Assembly: GCA_004020545.1 (NCBI GenBank)
Contig: SAQE01000018.1
Location: forward strand, 29,970-93,969
Reading direction: 5' to 3'
Length of the DNA stretch: 64,000 nt
Origin: Mesorhizobium sp.
GTDB lineage: Bacteria; Pseudomonadota; Alphaproteobacteria; Rhizobiales; Rhizobiaceae
Each line of letters starts with the position of its first letter. Position 1 is the first letter of the stretch. The position numbers and the translations under genes were made by a program. Positions 27,866-37,141 of the stretch are shown piece by piece. Under the pieces are notes generated by a model. The model did not search any database. It had not been told where the DNA came from and worked only from the letters and a program-made list of their open reading frames with translations.

Positions 27866-28639
27866 ATGTACAAATTCGATAGGCATCGATCCCGGCGATC
27901 AAGGATTGTTAAGGCGCGCACTAAAAATCAAAGTCATCAATCGTCGAATTTCTTTTCAACTCTAGTCGCTGTTGCGGCTCTGCTCGTCTCCGTGGCTAGT
28001 GCAGGGGCATCTGCATGGCAGGCGCTGCTCGTTCACGAGCAACTGACCGCCAGTGATCGCAATCGCAGCTTCCAAGAGCTGGTGCAGCAGGCTGGTAACA
28101 TCTGCGAGCTTTTCTTTCCCAATAAGATCAAAACCTATTCATACGCGGCGCAGGCCGATGGGACGTCGATCATCGCGGTGGCCCGCGAAGATATAGACCC
28201 CTCGATATATAGCGCCGAATTAGCTGAGAAAATCGCAGCTGAATCTCGAAAATTACGCCTTGCATTCACGGTCGCCGGTTTATGGTCGACCGGTGATCAG
28301 GTTAGAAGGTTCTCTCGAGCGGAATTTAGTATCATGAAGCTATTCCAATACTTTTCGTCTCCTGATCTGTCTGTTTCTTACTATCGCGACTTTTTTGCCA
28401 TGCGCTATATCAATGCATCTTACGCATGCACCAACGACCGCGGCGTTACGCTCAGTGCAAGCATTGCTGGTCTAGTGAATGATGAGGGAACTTGGTGGCT
28501 TGAGCCCGATAGCAAACCAGACCAAGTCGTTGTCGCTCCCCAGGCGAATCTGGAGCGGATGGACCGCGAACAGATACGGCAACTCGCTAAGCAGCAGACT
28601 GAGCTATTGAAAAGCTACGACAGCTATAATCAAATATAA
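27866..28639 (+). CDS. Membrane-anchored hypothetical protein
   Basis: 257 residues from the ATG at 27866. One membrane segment (about 30-55: STLVAVAALLVSVASAGASAW) follows a basic N-terminus. The rest is soluble and ends in a charged helix (ERMDREQIRQLAKQQTELL). This is a common design for small rhizobial membrane proteins of unknown role. It is divergent from the Vsr-like gene; if real starts are as given, about 100 bases separate them. Confidence 0.6.
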   Translation: MYKFDRHRSRRSRIVKARTKNQSHQSSNFFSTLVAVAALLVSVASAGASAWQALLVHEQLTASDRNRSFQELVQQAGNICELFFPNKIKTYSYAAQADGTSIIAVAREDIDPSIYSAELAEKIAAESRKLRLAFTVAGLWSTGDQVRRFSRAEFSIMKLFQYFSSPDLSVSYYRDFFAMRYINASYACTNDRGVTLSASIAGLVNDEGTWWLEPDSKPDQVVVAPQANLERMDREQIRQLAKQQTELLKSYDSYNQI

Positions 28640-28844
28640 GGTATTGTACGATTGCGGATCTGCAGCTGAAATAGAACATTCAAAAAATGCCCCCCGAGTG
28701 TCCGTTCCTGGTGCCCTACAGCAGTAGGCTAAATGGCGGATATGGGGGCGCGAAGCCGCCATTCCATATGCGCGCAAAGAGTGGGCTCGGGTCACCATTT
28801 CCCCCTTCGCCTCCCGAGAACCAACCGCGCGAGGCTTCGCCGAT

Positions 28845-29609
28845 TCAGCTGCCCACCCGAACAACGAATGCCGGATCGAAGTCACCGTTCTCGTCCTCAT
28901 AGCCCCTCGGATTGCACACGACGCGAGTATTGCCGACCTGGTAGTCGCAACTGTCGTGCGTGTGCCCGTGCAGCCAGAGCGCAGGCGCTCCGGCCTCGAT
29001 CACCTCGGATAGGTCAGACGCGTACGCCGAGTTGAGGAGGTCGCCTTTGAGCCTTGAAGGAATCGATCGGGCGTGCGGCAAATGGTGCGTGACCACGACG
29101 GTGGTGATCGTATCTTCCTCCAGAGCCATTTCGATGAAGCGCCGCGACTCCATGTGCATGCGGCAGGCGATCTGGGGCAGAAATCGGCACCAGGGGTTCC
29201 GCTGCATGGCGATCTTCCGGTAGTCGTTCATCCGTTCGCGCGCATGCTGCATGGCAAGCTCCGGGTGCCCCTCGATCCGGTAGTCGGTCCAAAGCGTCGC
29301 GCCGATGAAGCGGATGCCGCCGATGACGACGAAGTCGTTCTCCAGGAAATGCACGTTCGGGAAGCTGGCCGCCGCGGCGCGGCCGTCCTCCAGGCCCTCC
29401 TTGATGCCGCCTTTGTAGAATTCGTGGTTGCCGGCGACATAGGCGCATGGCATCGCGTGAGCGACGTTCCCGGCCAGCCAGCGCACGCCGTTGGCGGGGG
29501 CGCGGCACAGGTCGCCGGCCACGACGCAGACATCGGCGTCGGGAATTGCCAGCGGCTGGCGAAGAACGGCGAATTCGAGATGCAGGTCGGAGAACAGCCA
29601 GATTTTCAT
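28845..29609 (-). CDS. Calcineurin-like metallophosphoesterase, copy 2
   Basis: 254 residues with all metallophosphoesterase motifs: DLHLEF (D8, H10), VVAGDLC (about 33), GNHEFY (about 62), VVTHHLPHARS (about 180) and LHGHTHDS (about 220). These bind two metals and act on phosphoesters (phosphatase, nuclease or nucleotidase). It is clearly a paralogue of the next gene upstream. It lies 167 bases beyond that gene on the same strand and is probably the last gene of the AAA-M41 operon. Confidence 0.9.
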   Translation of the reverse strand: MKIWLFSDLHLEFAVLRQPLAIPDADVCVVAGDLCRAPANGVRWLAGNVAHAMPCAYVAGNHEFYKGGIKEGLEDGRAAAASFPNVHFLENDFVVIGGIRFIGATLWTDYRIEGHPELAMQHARERMNDYRKIAMQRNPWCRFLPQIACRMHMESRRFIEMALEEDTITTVVVTHHLPHARSIPSRLKGDLLNSAYASDLSEVIEAGAPALWLHGHTHDSCDYQVGNTRVVCNPRGYEDENGDFDPAFVVRVGS

Positions 29610-29776
29610 TGCCGTCGATTCCTTGGTTCGTTTTCGCGCACAGCCATTCAGCTCCAGGATTCGCGTCCTGAAGCCCGTCTTCGATCGCCGAATCCATGCG
29701 TCCGGTCCTTCGGTGATACCCTGCCGGATCAGCTAGCAACTCTGGCTCTGGTTTACCGGGCTTCTTGCGTGGGTCT

Positions 29777-30610
29777 TCATGGCAACGCCTCCGTGTCGAT
29801 CACGAGGTCTCCGCGGAAACCGTTGTTCCACTCGCTGCGGACCCTGAGATAGCCGTGAGGATTGCAGACGACCCGCGTCCGGCCGACTGTTACGTCACTG
29901 GCATGATGCGTATGCCCGCAGATCCACAGCGCCGGGGCAGCCTCCGAATGCAGGATGTCCTCGAAGGCCTCCCTGCCGCAGGCGAACAAATGATTTGTGT
30001 CCCAGCCGCGATAGACGGCAGGCGTGCAGTCCGGATGCGGCAGGTGGTGTGTGACGACCACCGTCTTGCCGTCGAACGGGACTACCAGCTGGCGCTCGAT
30101 GAAACCCCGGGTCAAATGGTGGAAGCCCAGCATGACCTGCGGCGTCAGCAGCTCGCCGTCGCCAAGCCGGATCAGGGAAAAATCCGCCAGCTGCGAGGGT
30201 GCCGAAAGCATGCGCCGCGGCAAATCGGCCTCGTCGGCAAGATCCATCCTGAAGTCGGTCCACAGCGTGCCGCCAACGAAGCGGACGCCGGCGATTTCGA
30301 CTACGCCGTCATCGAGGACATGGAGCGGCCTGCGCCATGAGGACGATGCCTCCGCCGCCTGCTTCATGAGAAGGTGGTCGGAGGGCTTGGTCCGCGGGCG
30401 GTTGACCCCGCTATAGAACTCGTGGTTGCCCGGCACGAGGATCAGCGGAACGCCGTACCGGTCCACGATCTCGCGGGCATTGCGCTCAAGGTCAGGCGCG
30501 TAGCACAGGTCGCCGGCGCAGACGATCGCGTCGACGCGGCCAGGGGCCGACGGCGGCAAGGCGACCGGCTGCATCTCGAGATGGATATCGGACCAGATCC
30601 AGAGCTTCAT
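29777..30610 (-). CDS. Calcineurin-like metallophosphoesterase, copy 1
   Basis: 277 residues from the ATG at 30610, chosen because it overlaps the M41 stop (ATGA) and begins directly with MKLWIWSDIHLEM. Metal-binding motifs: SDIHLE, CAGDLCYAP, PGNHEFYSG, VVVTHHLPHPD and ICGHTHHASD. Substrate unknown. It shares architecture and many residues with the 29609-28845 gene, so a duplication inside the operon is likely. Confidence 0.92.
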   Translation of the reverse strand: MKLWIWSDIHLEMQPVALPPSAPGRVDAIVCAGDLCYAPDLERNAREIVDRYGVPLILVPGNHEFYSGVNRPRTKPSDHLLMKQAAEASSSWRRPLHVLDDGVVEIAGVRFVGGTLWTDFRMDLADEADLPRRMLSAPSQLADFSLIRLGDGELLTPQVMLGFHHLTRGFIERQLVVPFDGKTVVVTHHLPHPDCTPAVYRGWDTNHLFACGREAFEDILHSEAAPALWICGHTHHASDVTVGRTRVVCNPHGYLRVRSEWNNGFRGDLVIDTEALP

Positions 30611-31305
30611 TGGTGGATCGTCTCCTTGATCCGCGCGACGAGCTGGTCCAGCCCGGCCCCCTCGAGCGTCCCGTGGGCAATGAGATGAGCCGCAAGGAAC
30701 TCGACGGCGTTCCTGTGGCGGTGCACCAGCATCCGTGCCGCTGCGTGAGCCGTTTCCAGGCGTGCGTCGACCCTCTCCTTGAGGTCGGCATCGAGCGCCA
30801 GAAGAAGCGCCGGCTCGGAGGTCGCGCGGTAAAGCAGCGGACACTTCTGGCCAAATCCCAGTGTCGCCTCCATTTGGAAGGCGATGTCGGTCGCCAGCGC
30901 CAGGTCGCTGAACTCCGGGCCGCCGCCCGATGAGGCTGCGACCGACCCGATGAACTCTTGCTCGGCCGCGCGTCCGGCGAGCGTCGCGACGAGCACGGAA
31001 GCCAGCAGGTCCTCGGTCTGGTCGTCCAGCCGGTCGAAGCGCCAGCTGATCGCGCCGCCCTCGGCCGCCTCGATCGTGATCATCTCAAGCGTCCCGAGTC
31101 CCAGGCAAAGCCGCGCAATCGCATGGCCCGCCTCATGGACGGCCATTCGGCAGAGCAGCTGCGGCGAGCGCGCCGGAGTCCGGGGGCTGTCGGGGTTCGC
31201 CTTGGATTGACCCGATGACGAGGTCTTGTTTCTCTTGCGACCGCGAGGGCGGACAGTGGGTTTGCCGGCCGCTGCGGGCCCTTCCGGTCGTACAGGATTC
31301 GTCAT
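30607..31305 (-). CDS. Stand-alone M41 (FtsH-type) zinc metallopeptidase domain
   Basis: 232 residues. A basic, disordered N-terminus (1-48) precedes a peptidase-M41 domain with HEAGH at 57-61 and a likely third zinc ligand in the SDLALATD helix. Real FtsH carries its AAA domain on the same chain; here the AAA gene is separate and directly upstream, overlapping by ATGA. Inference: the two assemble into a split AAA protease. No membrane segment is seen, unlike FtsH. Confidence 0.88.
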   Translation of the reverse strand: MTNPVRPEGPAAAGKPTVRPRGRKRNKTSSSGQSKANPDSPRTPARSPQLLCRMAVHEAGHAIARLCLGLGTLEMITIEAAEGGAISWRFDRLDDQTEDLLASVLVATLAGRAAEQEFIGSVAASSGGGPEFSDLALATDIAFQMEATLGFGQKCPLLYRATSEPALLLALDADLKERVDARLETAHAAARMLVHRHRNAVEFLAAHLIAHGTLEGAGLDQLVARIKETIHQ

Positions 31306-32867
31306 TGCCGTGACCTTTCTCGTTCGCGCCCCTCGATCAGCACCTCGACCAGCCGCTCGAGCCTGCGGATCGATCCGCCCGGCCAGGCCGCGGACAGCGC
31401 CTCCAGCTCGAATGGTTCGAGCGGCGTCGCCCAGCGAGGATCGTGGCCCGCGTCCACATAGAGCCGCTCGAGGATGCGCGGCGCGAGGACGGAAACCTGT
31501 TCGGGCCCGGGTTCGGGAAAGCGCAGGACCCGGCAGCGGTCGAGCAGGACGCCCGGCACCGGATCGAGCGCGTTCGCGGTCATCATCCAGGAGACATGTG
31601 AAAGATCGCAGCTCGCCTCGACATAGGGGTCGTGCCAGCGGCGCGAGGTCTCCGCCTCAAGTAGGCCGACGAGCACGTCGTGCACATTACCGTTGTGCCT
31701 GGATGTGCCGACCTTCTCGATCTCATCGAGGACGATGATCGGCCCGGCGCATTCGTGGCGGCGGATCGCCATCATGGCCAGGCTCGGCTCGCCGGTCGAC
31801 CAGCGCCGGGCCGCCCCGCCGATGGCGCTGTCGCTCATCCCGCCGCAGGAGACCAGCTCGTAGGGCGTGCGCAGCTCTTCGGCCAGCCGCCGTGCAAAAC
31901 GCGTCTTGCCGCAGCCCGGCGGTCCGAGCAGGATGGTTGGGCGGATCCAGACATGGCGCCGTCCCACGGATCCTTTCAGCACCTCGTCGACCACGGGCAG
32001 TGCATAGGGGAATTCTCCCAACAGCCGGGCGCGGACTTTGACCAGGTCCGGAACCGTCCTAAGCGTCAGCGGCTGCTTGATCAGGGCGGCAAATTCCCGC
32101 GCCACCCGCTTGCCGTCGGAGGTGGCGTCGTTGCCGATCGACTGCACCACGACGACGCCGTAGTGCGGCAGCATCTTCAGCCCATCCGAATCCTGCAGAT
32201 CGTTGGCGACCGGATCCTTCGGCTCCGGCTTCCGACTGACCGCCTCATGGTCGCCAAGGTCGTTGATCGCCCGCTTGAACTGCGATTCGAAGGCATGGAG
32301 TTCGTTTGCCGCGCGGACGCCGGAGCCACCCACGGCAATGCGGGAGCGCTTCCAGTCCTCAAGTTGGGTGGAATAGACAGACCAGCTGAGCGAACGCCAG
32401 ATCAGAGTTGGCGGGTCCTTCTGACGGATGTCGTGGAGGGCAAGCCTCGCCATCTCGCCGGCGACCAGCGCCGCGGCCTCGGGGTCGCCGTAGCTCGCGC
32501 GGTAGAAACGGCAGCGCAGCCGACAACCATGTACCGGAAAGCGCTTCGAATCCTTGAGGCTGTCCAGAAGCGCCTCGAGCGCTGCGACCGTGGCCTCGCT
32601 CGGATCGCCGGCCAGCTTATCCAGGATCTCGACCAGCACCGACAGGGCCGACCGGTTGCGCTTTCTGAGGCGGCGCGACAGCCGGTTGGCATATTCGCGG
32701 ATATCTTCGCCGCGCGCCTCGCGGAAGAAGGGCATGCCGCGCAGCAGCTCCTCTTCACTGGGCAGATGACGACCGGCCTTCGCCGCCACGAAGCGGCGGG
32801 AGAAGCGCCGGTCCCTGGGCGTCGCTTCGTTCACCACGCGCGGCGCCTCAGGAATGAAGGTCGTCAT
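31302..32867 (-). CDS. Lon-like AAA+ ATPase without protease domain
   Basis: 521 residues. The AAA module has Walker A GPPGCGKT (315-322), Walker B IIVLDEIEK (377-385), sensor-1-like WMMTANALD and a DRCRVLRFPEP stretch; the SDSAIGGAARRW loop is Lon-like. The N-terminal 270 residues are helical and unrecognised. No proteolytic domain follows, but the next gene encodes an M41 protease, and the genes overlap. Probably unfolds substrates for that protease (inference). Confidence 0.9.
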   Translation of the reverse strand: MTTFIPEAPRVVNEATPRDRRFSRRFVAAKAGRHLPSEEELLRGMPFFREARGEDIREYANRLSRRLRKRNRSALSVLVEILDKLAGDPSEATVAALEALLDSLKDSKRFPVHGCRLRCRFYRASYGDPEAAALVAGEMARLALHDIRQKDPPTLIWRSLSWSVYSTQLEDWKRSRIAVGGSGVRAANELHAFESQFKRAINDLGDHEAVSRKPEPKDPVANDLQDSDGLKMLPHYGVVVVQSIGNDATSDGKRVAREFAALIKQPLTLRTVPDLVKVRARLLGEFPYALPVVDEVLKGSVGRRHVWIRPTILLGPPGCGKTRFARRLAEELRTPYELVSCGGMSDSAIGGAARRWSTGEPSLAMMAIRRHECAGPIIVLDEIEKVGTSRHNGNVHDVLVGLLEAETSRRWHDPYVEASCDLSHVSWMMTANALDPVPGVLLDRCRVLRFPEPGPEQVSVLAPRILERLYVDAGHDPRWATPLEPFELEALSAAWPGGSIRRLERLVEVLIEGRERERSRQ

Positions 32868-33189
32868 GGTCGGCGGGCCTGCCGAGCCGATACCAGCGCG
32901 ACAGCGTGCGCGCCCAGCTGCGGCCCTCCGAGATCAGCCAGACATCCGAGGTGCCTATCGGGCGGTTCTCGCCCGGGAGCCGCGGATGCCCGGTCGACAG
33001 GCCGACAAGACAGGGGACCGGAAGACGGCCAAGGATCCAGCGGTCGAGAAGCGGCGCCTCTCCCTCGACGAGGTCTTCCGGAGCCAGGCCGCGGTCGATG
33101 GCCTCCATGTCGGCGACAAGCGCTGAAAGCCGCGCGAGCTCGAGCGCGAAGGTGGGACCTTGTTCCATGCGGATGCTGAATGCCACCAT
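32848..33189 (-). CDS. DUF6634-like small protein, first gene of the AAA-M41 operon
   Basis: 113 residues from the ATG at 33189; a longer frame to 33267 exists but MVAFSIRMEQ fits the family start I remember for DUF6634. It has helical halves and a conserved WRLG/WYRLGRPAD-like end, with no catalytic motif seen. It overlaps the AAA gene by 20 bases. Possible substrate adaptor or sensor (speculative). Confidence 0.7.
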   Translation of the reverse strand: MVAFSIRMEQGPTFALELARLSALVADMEAIDRGLAPEDLVEGEAPLLDRWILGRLPVPCLVGLSTGHPRLPGENRPIGTSDVWLISEGRSWARTLSRWYRLGRPADHDDLHS

Positions 33190-33394
33190 GCTGCTGCCTC
33201 CGGGCTCCGGCCAAGGTGTCGCGGGAAACCGAGTCCTTGGCGATTCGTCGAAATGGAGCCCTTCCATGCGGCGTCGGAGGGGCCGGCGTCAACCGGCCGA
33301 TTCAGGCGTCCAGCCGGCGGCTACGGCGTGGCGACGCCTGATGCACAGGATTCGCCCACTGGCGGAGTCAGTTGCTGCCCGCTAGAAGCCGGTC

Positions 33395-33655
33395 ATGCAG
33401 GCTTCCTACGACCTCCTCCGCGCTGCTCGCGTGGCCCTCGACATGAGCACTGATGACCTCACCGCCAAGGCAGGCATCAGCAAGCGTTCGCTTGTGCGGA
33501 TCGAGGCCTGCGAGCCGGTCGGCCTTGAGGTCAGCATGCGGGTCCAGAAGGCCCTGGAGCAGGCCGGAGTGGAGTTCCTGCCCGAGACCGAGACGGAAGG
33601 CCCGGGAATCAGGATCCGGAAGGGACTCGTTAGGAAGGTGGGGTTCCAGATTTGA
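33395..33655 (+). CDS. XRE-family helix-turn-helix regulator
   Basis: 86 residues with a compact HTH: LLRAARVALDMSTDDLTAKAG, then ISKRSLVRIEA. No effector domain. It is divergent from the AAA-M41 operon (205 bases between starts), so it probably represses that operon and itself. Short solo XRE repressors next to such operons are typical of accessory modules. Confidence 0.85.
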   Translation: MQASYDLLRAARVALDMSTDDLTAKAGISKRSLVRIEACEPVGLEVSMRVQKALEQAGVEFLPETETEGPGIRIRKGLVRKVGFQI

Positions 33656-34231
33656 GTTCTGACTGAGGCGACAAGCGCCCTCGAAAGCAAGGCAGACGAT
33701 CTCAGGAATGATAAACAAGCCACCGAATCTTCGGTAGCTACAGCACCTCAGAATGGCGTTTCCGGCTTTCTAATCGCGGCTTCTTTGTGGTCGGAAAATC
33801 GCCAAAATCCGTTAAAAAGACTTCAATATCAGAAGATTAGGCCAAAGCGGATGAACTGCCAATGTGGGTTTTGAACCACTTTCGGTGAGTCCGTACACTA
33901 AATGACGAAAACGAGCCGTCTCCCTTACACGATTCAAAAATTCGAAAATCCGGCATGAGCTTCAGCGTGGCAAAAATGTGTCAAAAAGATGACGCCGATC
34001 GAGTCTGCTGTACAGCTAAGGTATTGATTGCAAACTATTATCCATCAATTGTCATCAAAAATATCGTAAAATGGTTTCAGCAAATTTGCGCATCCGCTTC
34101 ATGAAATTTGCGCGCCGACAAAATCAATGGTTATGGTGGGCCCGGAGGATGTGCCGGGACCGTTGATTTCATTGGCTTTCTCGTGGGCCAAAATCAGAAA
34201 TCTTCCCGTATCGCTCCGTATGGTTCCGCGC
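33656..34231. other. AT-rich intergenic region, no gene
   Basis: 576 bases of visibly lower GC than the neighbours (runs such as 'ccgttaaaaagacttcaatatc'). No coding motif in any frame. It may be relict foreign DNA between two modules. Confidence 0.45.
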
Positions 34232-35110
34232 CTAAGCAAAGGACGCTGCACAAGATGGGGCTTCATGCAGGTCTGAGCCCCCGACCACTGTGGCGAGCGA
34301 GCAATCTTGGGTGAGATGAGCAATGCTGGCCGCAAGCTCCATAGGTCCACCTAGGTGTTCAAGCACCTGGCGGGCAAGCGACTCCGACTCCTCCTTGGAA
34401 AGAGGCGGTACGTCGATGACGCTCAGACGGTCTCCAGAAAAGGAATAGCTGCTTGCCTGGGCCCGGATATGCTCAACTCCATATCGTCGGAAGACAATGA
34501 GCAATTTTACACGACCCACGTTGGCCGCGGCGTAATTGAACAATGGCTGGAGACTTGTCGCTGTCATGAGCATCATCGACGACGAGGAGCAGGTCACCGG
34601 AACCAAGCTCTTCTAGAGACACCTTGGTGATCTCCATTGTCGGTGAGACAAGCCTGATCCTAGTCGCAGACTGATCGGCGGCGATTTGGTCCAGAATGGC
34701 TTGGAGCTCGAGATTTGCCGCCGCCGCCAGACCCCGTTACCAGCGTCACGCCAACGTCCGGATTCTTGTGTGCTTCCAAGGCTTCAGCAAGGGGAGCTTC
34801 TCTGCCGACCAGCTGCCAAGTATGGGTGAACAAGGTTTCCTTGCGTGCGAGAGCCGCAAAGAATTCCTGAGCCGTTTCCCACGGACTTGTGGGAGAGACG
34901 CCGAGAAGGCTATTGTCGATGTAGTTATCAGCATCCCAAAGGCTTCGGGTCGTTCCTAATATTCGGTTCAATCCGCTCAATGACGGGCTCGAACGCGGCA
35001 TTAGCGACTTCGATGAGCACAGATCGATCAGCCCCGGCGACTGGCAGGGACGCAATGATGGCATTGGGATCCATGAGAGGATGATCCTTTTGGAGTGGCG
35101 TTTGGGACAT
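34232..35110 (-). pseudogene. STAND/NB-ARC-type ATPase remnant
   Basis: Reverse-strand pieces in different frames: an N-terminus from the ATG at 35110 (MSQTPLQKDHPLMDPNAII), then a region with TWQLVGREAPLAEALEAH and a P-loop GSGGGGKS, then RVKLLIVFRRYGVEHI and PLSKEESESLARQVLEHL. This order (nucleotide-binding loop, sensor strand, helical part) is that of STAND ATPases. Several frameshifts break it and no C-terminal repeats remain. STAND proteins often act in defence; this copy is dead. Confidence 0.7.
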
Positions 35111-35407
35111 CAGCCTGCGGTCGCCATGCCGACGGTGGTTCTTAGTGTGGTGGCCAATCGAGCCCAGGCGCTACCCTATGCTTACATGCGCACAGGCAGG
35201 ATACGTGAGAATTTCGCAGATGCGGTCCAAAGCAGATGGGGCAGCACCTGCGGGCAGTCCGTCATCCAGGTCCTGCAAGGTGGGAGCTGAGTTGCTTACC
35301 TCAGCAGTGCCGCTCGCCCGCGCTATGGCCGGCAGTTCTAAGCTTTAGAGGAATAATGCGGGGCCGTTTTCGGATGAAAACGCCGATTGCCAAACGCCGC
35401 ACCGGCT

Positions 35408-35515
35408 GGAATTTTTCGCGCTCAGCCTCTCCGTAAGCCGTAAAAGCGCGGAAAATTACGTGTCGCTGAATTTTCCGCGCTTTTGGATTCACGAGCGGGA
35501 ATTTTCCGCGCTTTT
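35408..35515. repeat. Iteron-like repeat cluster
   Basis: Three perfect 16-base copies of AATTTTCCGCGCTTTT: one inverted (35442-35457) and two direct (35469-35484 and 35500-35515, 31 bases apart), plus a weaker copy at 35408-35422. The inverted and first direct copies form a palindrome with an 11-base spacer. Direct spacing of about three helical turns suggests cooperative protein binding. They lie about 100 bases before a gene for an AT-hook-like protein. Confidence 0.85.
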
Positions 35516-35612
35516 AAACTGATCGGAGCTATTTAAATCGCTTGAGAATCCATCCGTTGCTACAATATCAAAGAGCGCACGGGGCAGACCGACACCAACT
35601 GGAGGCAAAGCA

Positions 35613-36149
35613 ATGGAAGAGATTCAGAAGCGCCGCGTCGGCCGCCCAATTGGCAGCGGCGTCAAGAACAACGATCAGGCCCTTGCCAAGGTCGCAAGTA
35701 TCTTGCTGGATAATCCTTCCATGAAGGCGACTTCAGCCATGAGGCGGGTCCTCAATGATATGTCCAGCTCGCGGAGGGAGACAGACGTTACCTTGATCCG
35801 TCGATGGCAGGGGCGCTGGAAGCTGAACAGACAGAAATTCATGAACGAAGCGGCGGCAACGAGAGCTGCAAGGACGGCGAGAGCGCCCTCGCGCACGACG
35901 TCATCGATCTCCGACTCGGCTAGCGAGTACCTTATGCGGAAAGCCAAAGAGACGGCGAGTATGTACAATTTTTCGGAAGCATCTGCTCTCCAAAAGGCCG
36001 CGGCTGGATACCTCGATACGCCCCTCAGGAAAGAGGTACATGGTGTTTTAGACTCACTGGCGCTGAGGACGGCGCTGGGTCTTCACGAATCGTCCATTCA
36101 GCGAGAATTGCGGCGCATGACGGATTCCACTGTCATGGAACGATGCTGA
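35613..36149 (+). CDS. Hypothetical DNA-binding protein with AT-hook-like N-terminus
   Basis: 178 residues. The start QKRRVGRPIGSGVKN contains a core (RxGRP) of AT-hooks; the rest is helical and basic, with a run of Ala/Arg/Ser near 90-105. The C-terminus may be frameshifted: an alternative frame ends with LEEQDRFLAELKKWG at about 36200. The iteron-like repeats directly upstream suggest it could bind them (autoregulator or replication/partition protein). No known family. Confidence 0.6.
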   Translation: MEEIQKRRVGRPIGSGVKNNDQALAKVASILLDNPSMKATSAMRRVLNDMSSSRRETDVTLIRRWQGRWKLNRQKFMNEAAATRAARTARAPSRTTSSISDSASEYLMRKAKETASMYNFSEASALQKAAAGYLDTPLRKEVHGVLDSLALRTALGLHESSIQRELRRMTDSTVMERC

Positions 36150-36446
36150 AAGCCTTGGAGGAGCAGGATCGCTTCCTTGCCGAGCTGAAAAAATGGGGTT
36201 GAGGCTACAAAAACTGCCCAATAACGGCAATTGACGCCAAGGCAGCGCGCGACCGGTTCGCGAAGGACAGATTTCGGCCCCAGCCGGGACTGAAACGACG
36301 CATTTTGTAGGTATAATTTTCTAAGATGGCGCTTTTGCAATTGACGCCTGCAAGGGTGCCTCATGCTTGCGCCGTAAAACGCAACACGAGCGCAGACGGT
36401 TCAGTCTGTCGTTTGAACCTGGAATCTGGTGAAGGCAACCGAACCA

Positions 36447-36578
36447 ATGGACAAGATCACAATCGACTTCTGGGGCTTTGCAATAACGGCCGAAGGGTTT
36501 TACGGCGTCTTGGCCGCGTCGGGGCTGGTGATGGCCATTGTCATTGTGTTGAAGGTCGGGAGGCGTCGGGGTACCTAA
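36447..36578 (+). CDS. Small single-pass membrane protein
   Basis: 43 residues from the ATG at 36447: MDKITIDFWGF..., then a hydrophobic helix (VLAASGLVMAIVIVL) and a basic tail (KVGRRRGT). Such mini-membrane proteins are common on rhizobial mobile DNA; function unknown. The following bases (to about 36810) carry coding-like pieces in two frames, so it may be the front of a decayed longer locus. Confidence 0.45.
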   Translation: MDKITIDFWGFAITAEGFYGVLAASGLVMAIVIVLKVGRRRGT

Positions 36579-37141
36579 GGCTGCTTCTCGGCAAGACGGA
36601 GGGCATCGATGTGCGAAGCCAGTATGACATTGTTAAAGATTGGGCACTCCTATCCGACGACGAGGCGATGGAAGCCGAGATCGAAGGCACGGCAAGGACG
36701 CTACCACGTCGGTCGCCTAGTGTCCCTTGGAAGTGTCTGGCAATCGTGAAGATGCCGAATATCGATTCTGGTTCGATCTGTTTTTGAGACTTTCCAGAAA
36801 GGACGACGTCGGGTGGGCTTAGCCCGTAGGAGACTAACCTAACCAATCTGTCCCAGTTCGCATGGGACGCCACTCCCGCAAACGATAGCGGCTGCTCTTC
36901 GTGCTTCACACGCTAAGCTGTAAAGTCAAAGCCGACGCCGTACCTCCGTTCTATGACCCACTCGGGGACCAGCATCCCGCCATCGGCCAACGCGTTGCCT
37001 TTGCGATTGGCAAAAGGATTGGCGGAAAGGGCCATGAACGAGGATGACGACACCCTCTTCTTGGTCTTCGATGAAACCGAACAACCCGAAAACGCCGCCA
37101 GGTGAGAATGATGGCGAAGCGCCAGAATAGCATTGGTCTCC
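36579..37141. other. Decayed region
   Basis: About 560 bases with coding-like fragments on the plus strand (for example YDIVKDWALLSDDEAM at about 36620 and a C-terminus RFWFDLFLRLSRKDDVGWA ending near 36820) broken by frameshifts. No intact gene and no named family. Confidence 0.4.
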
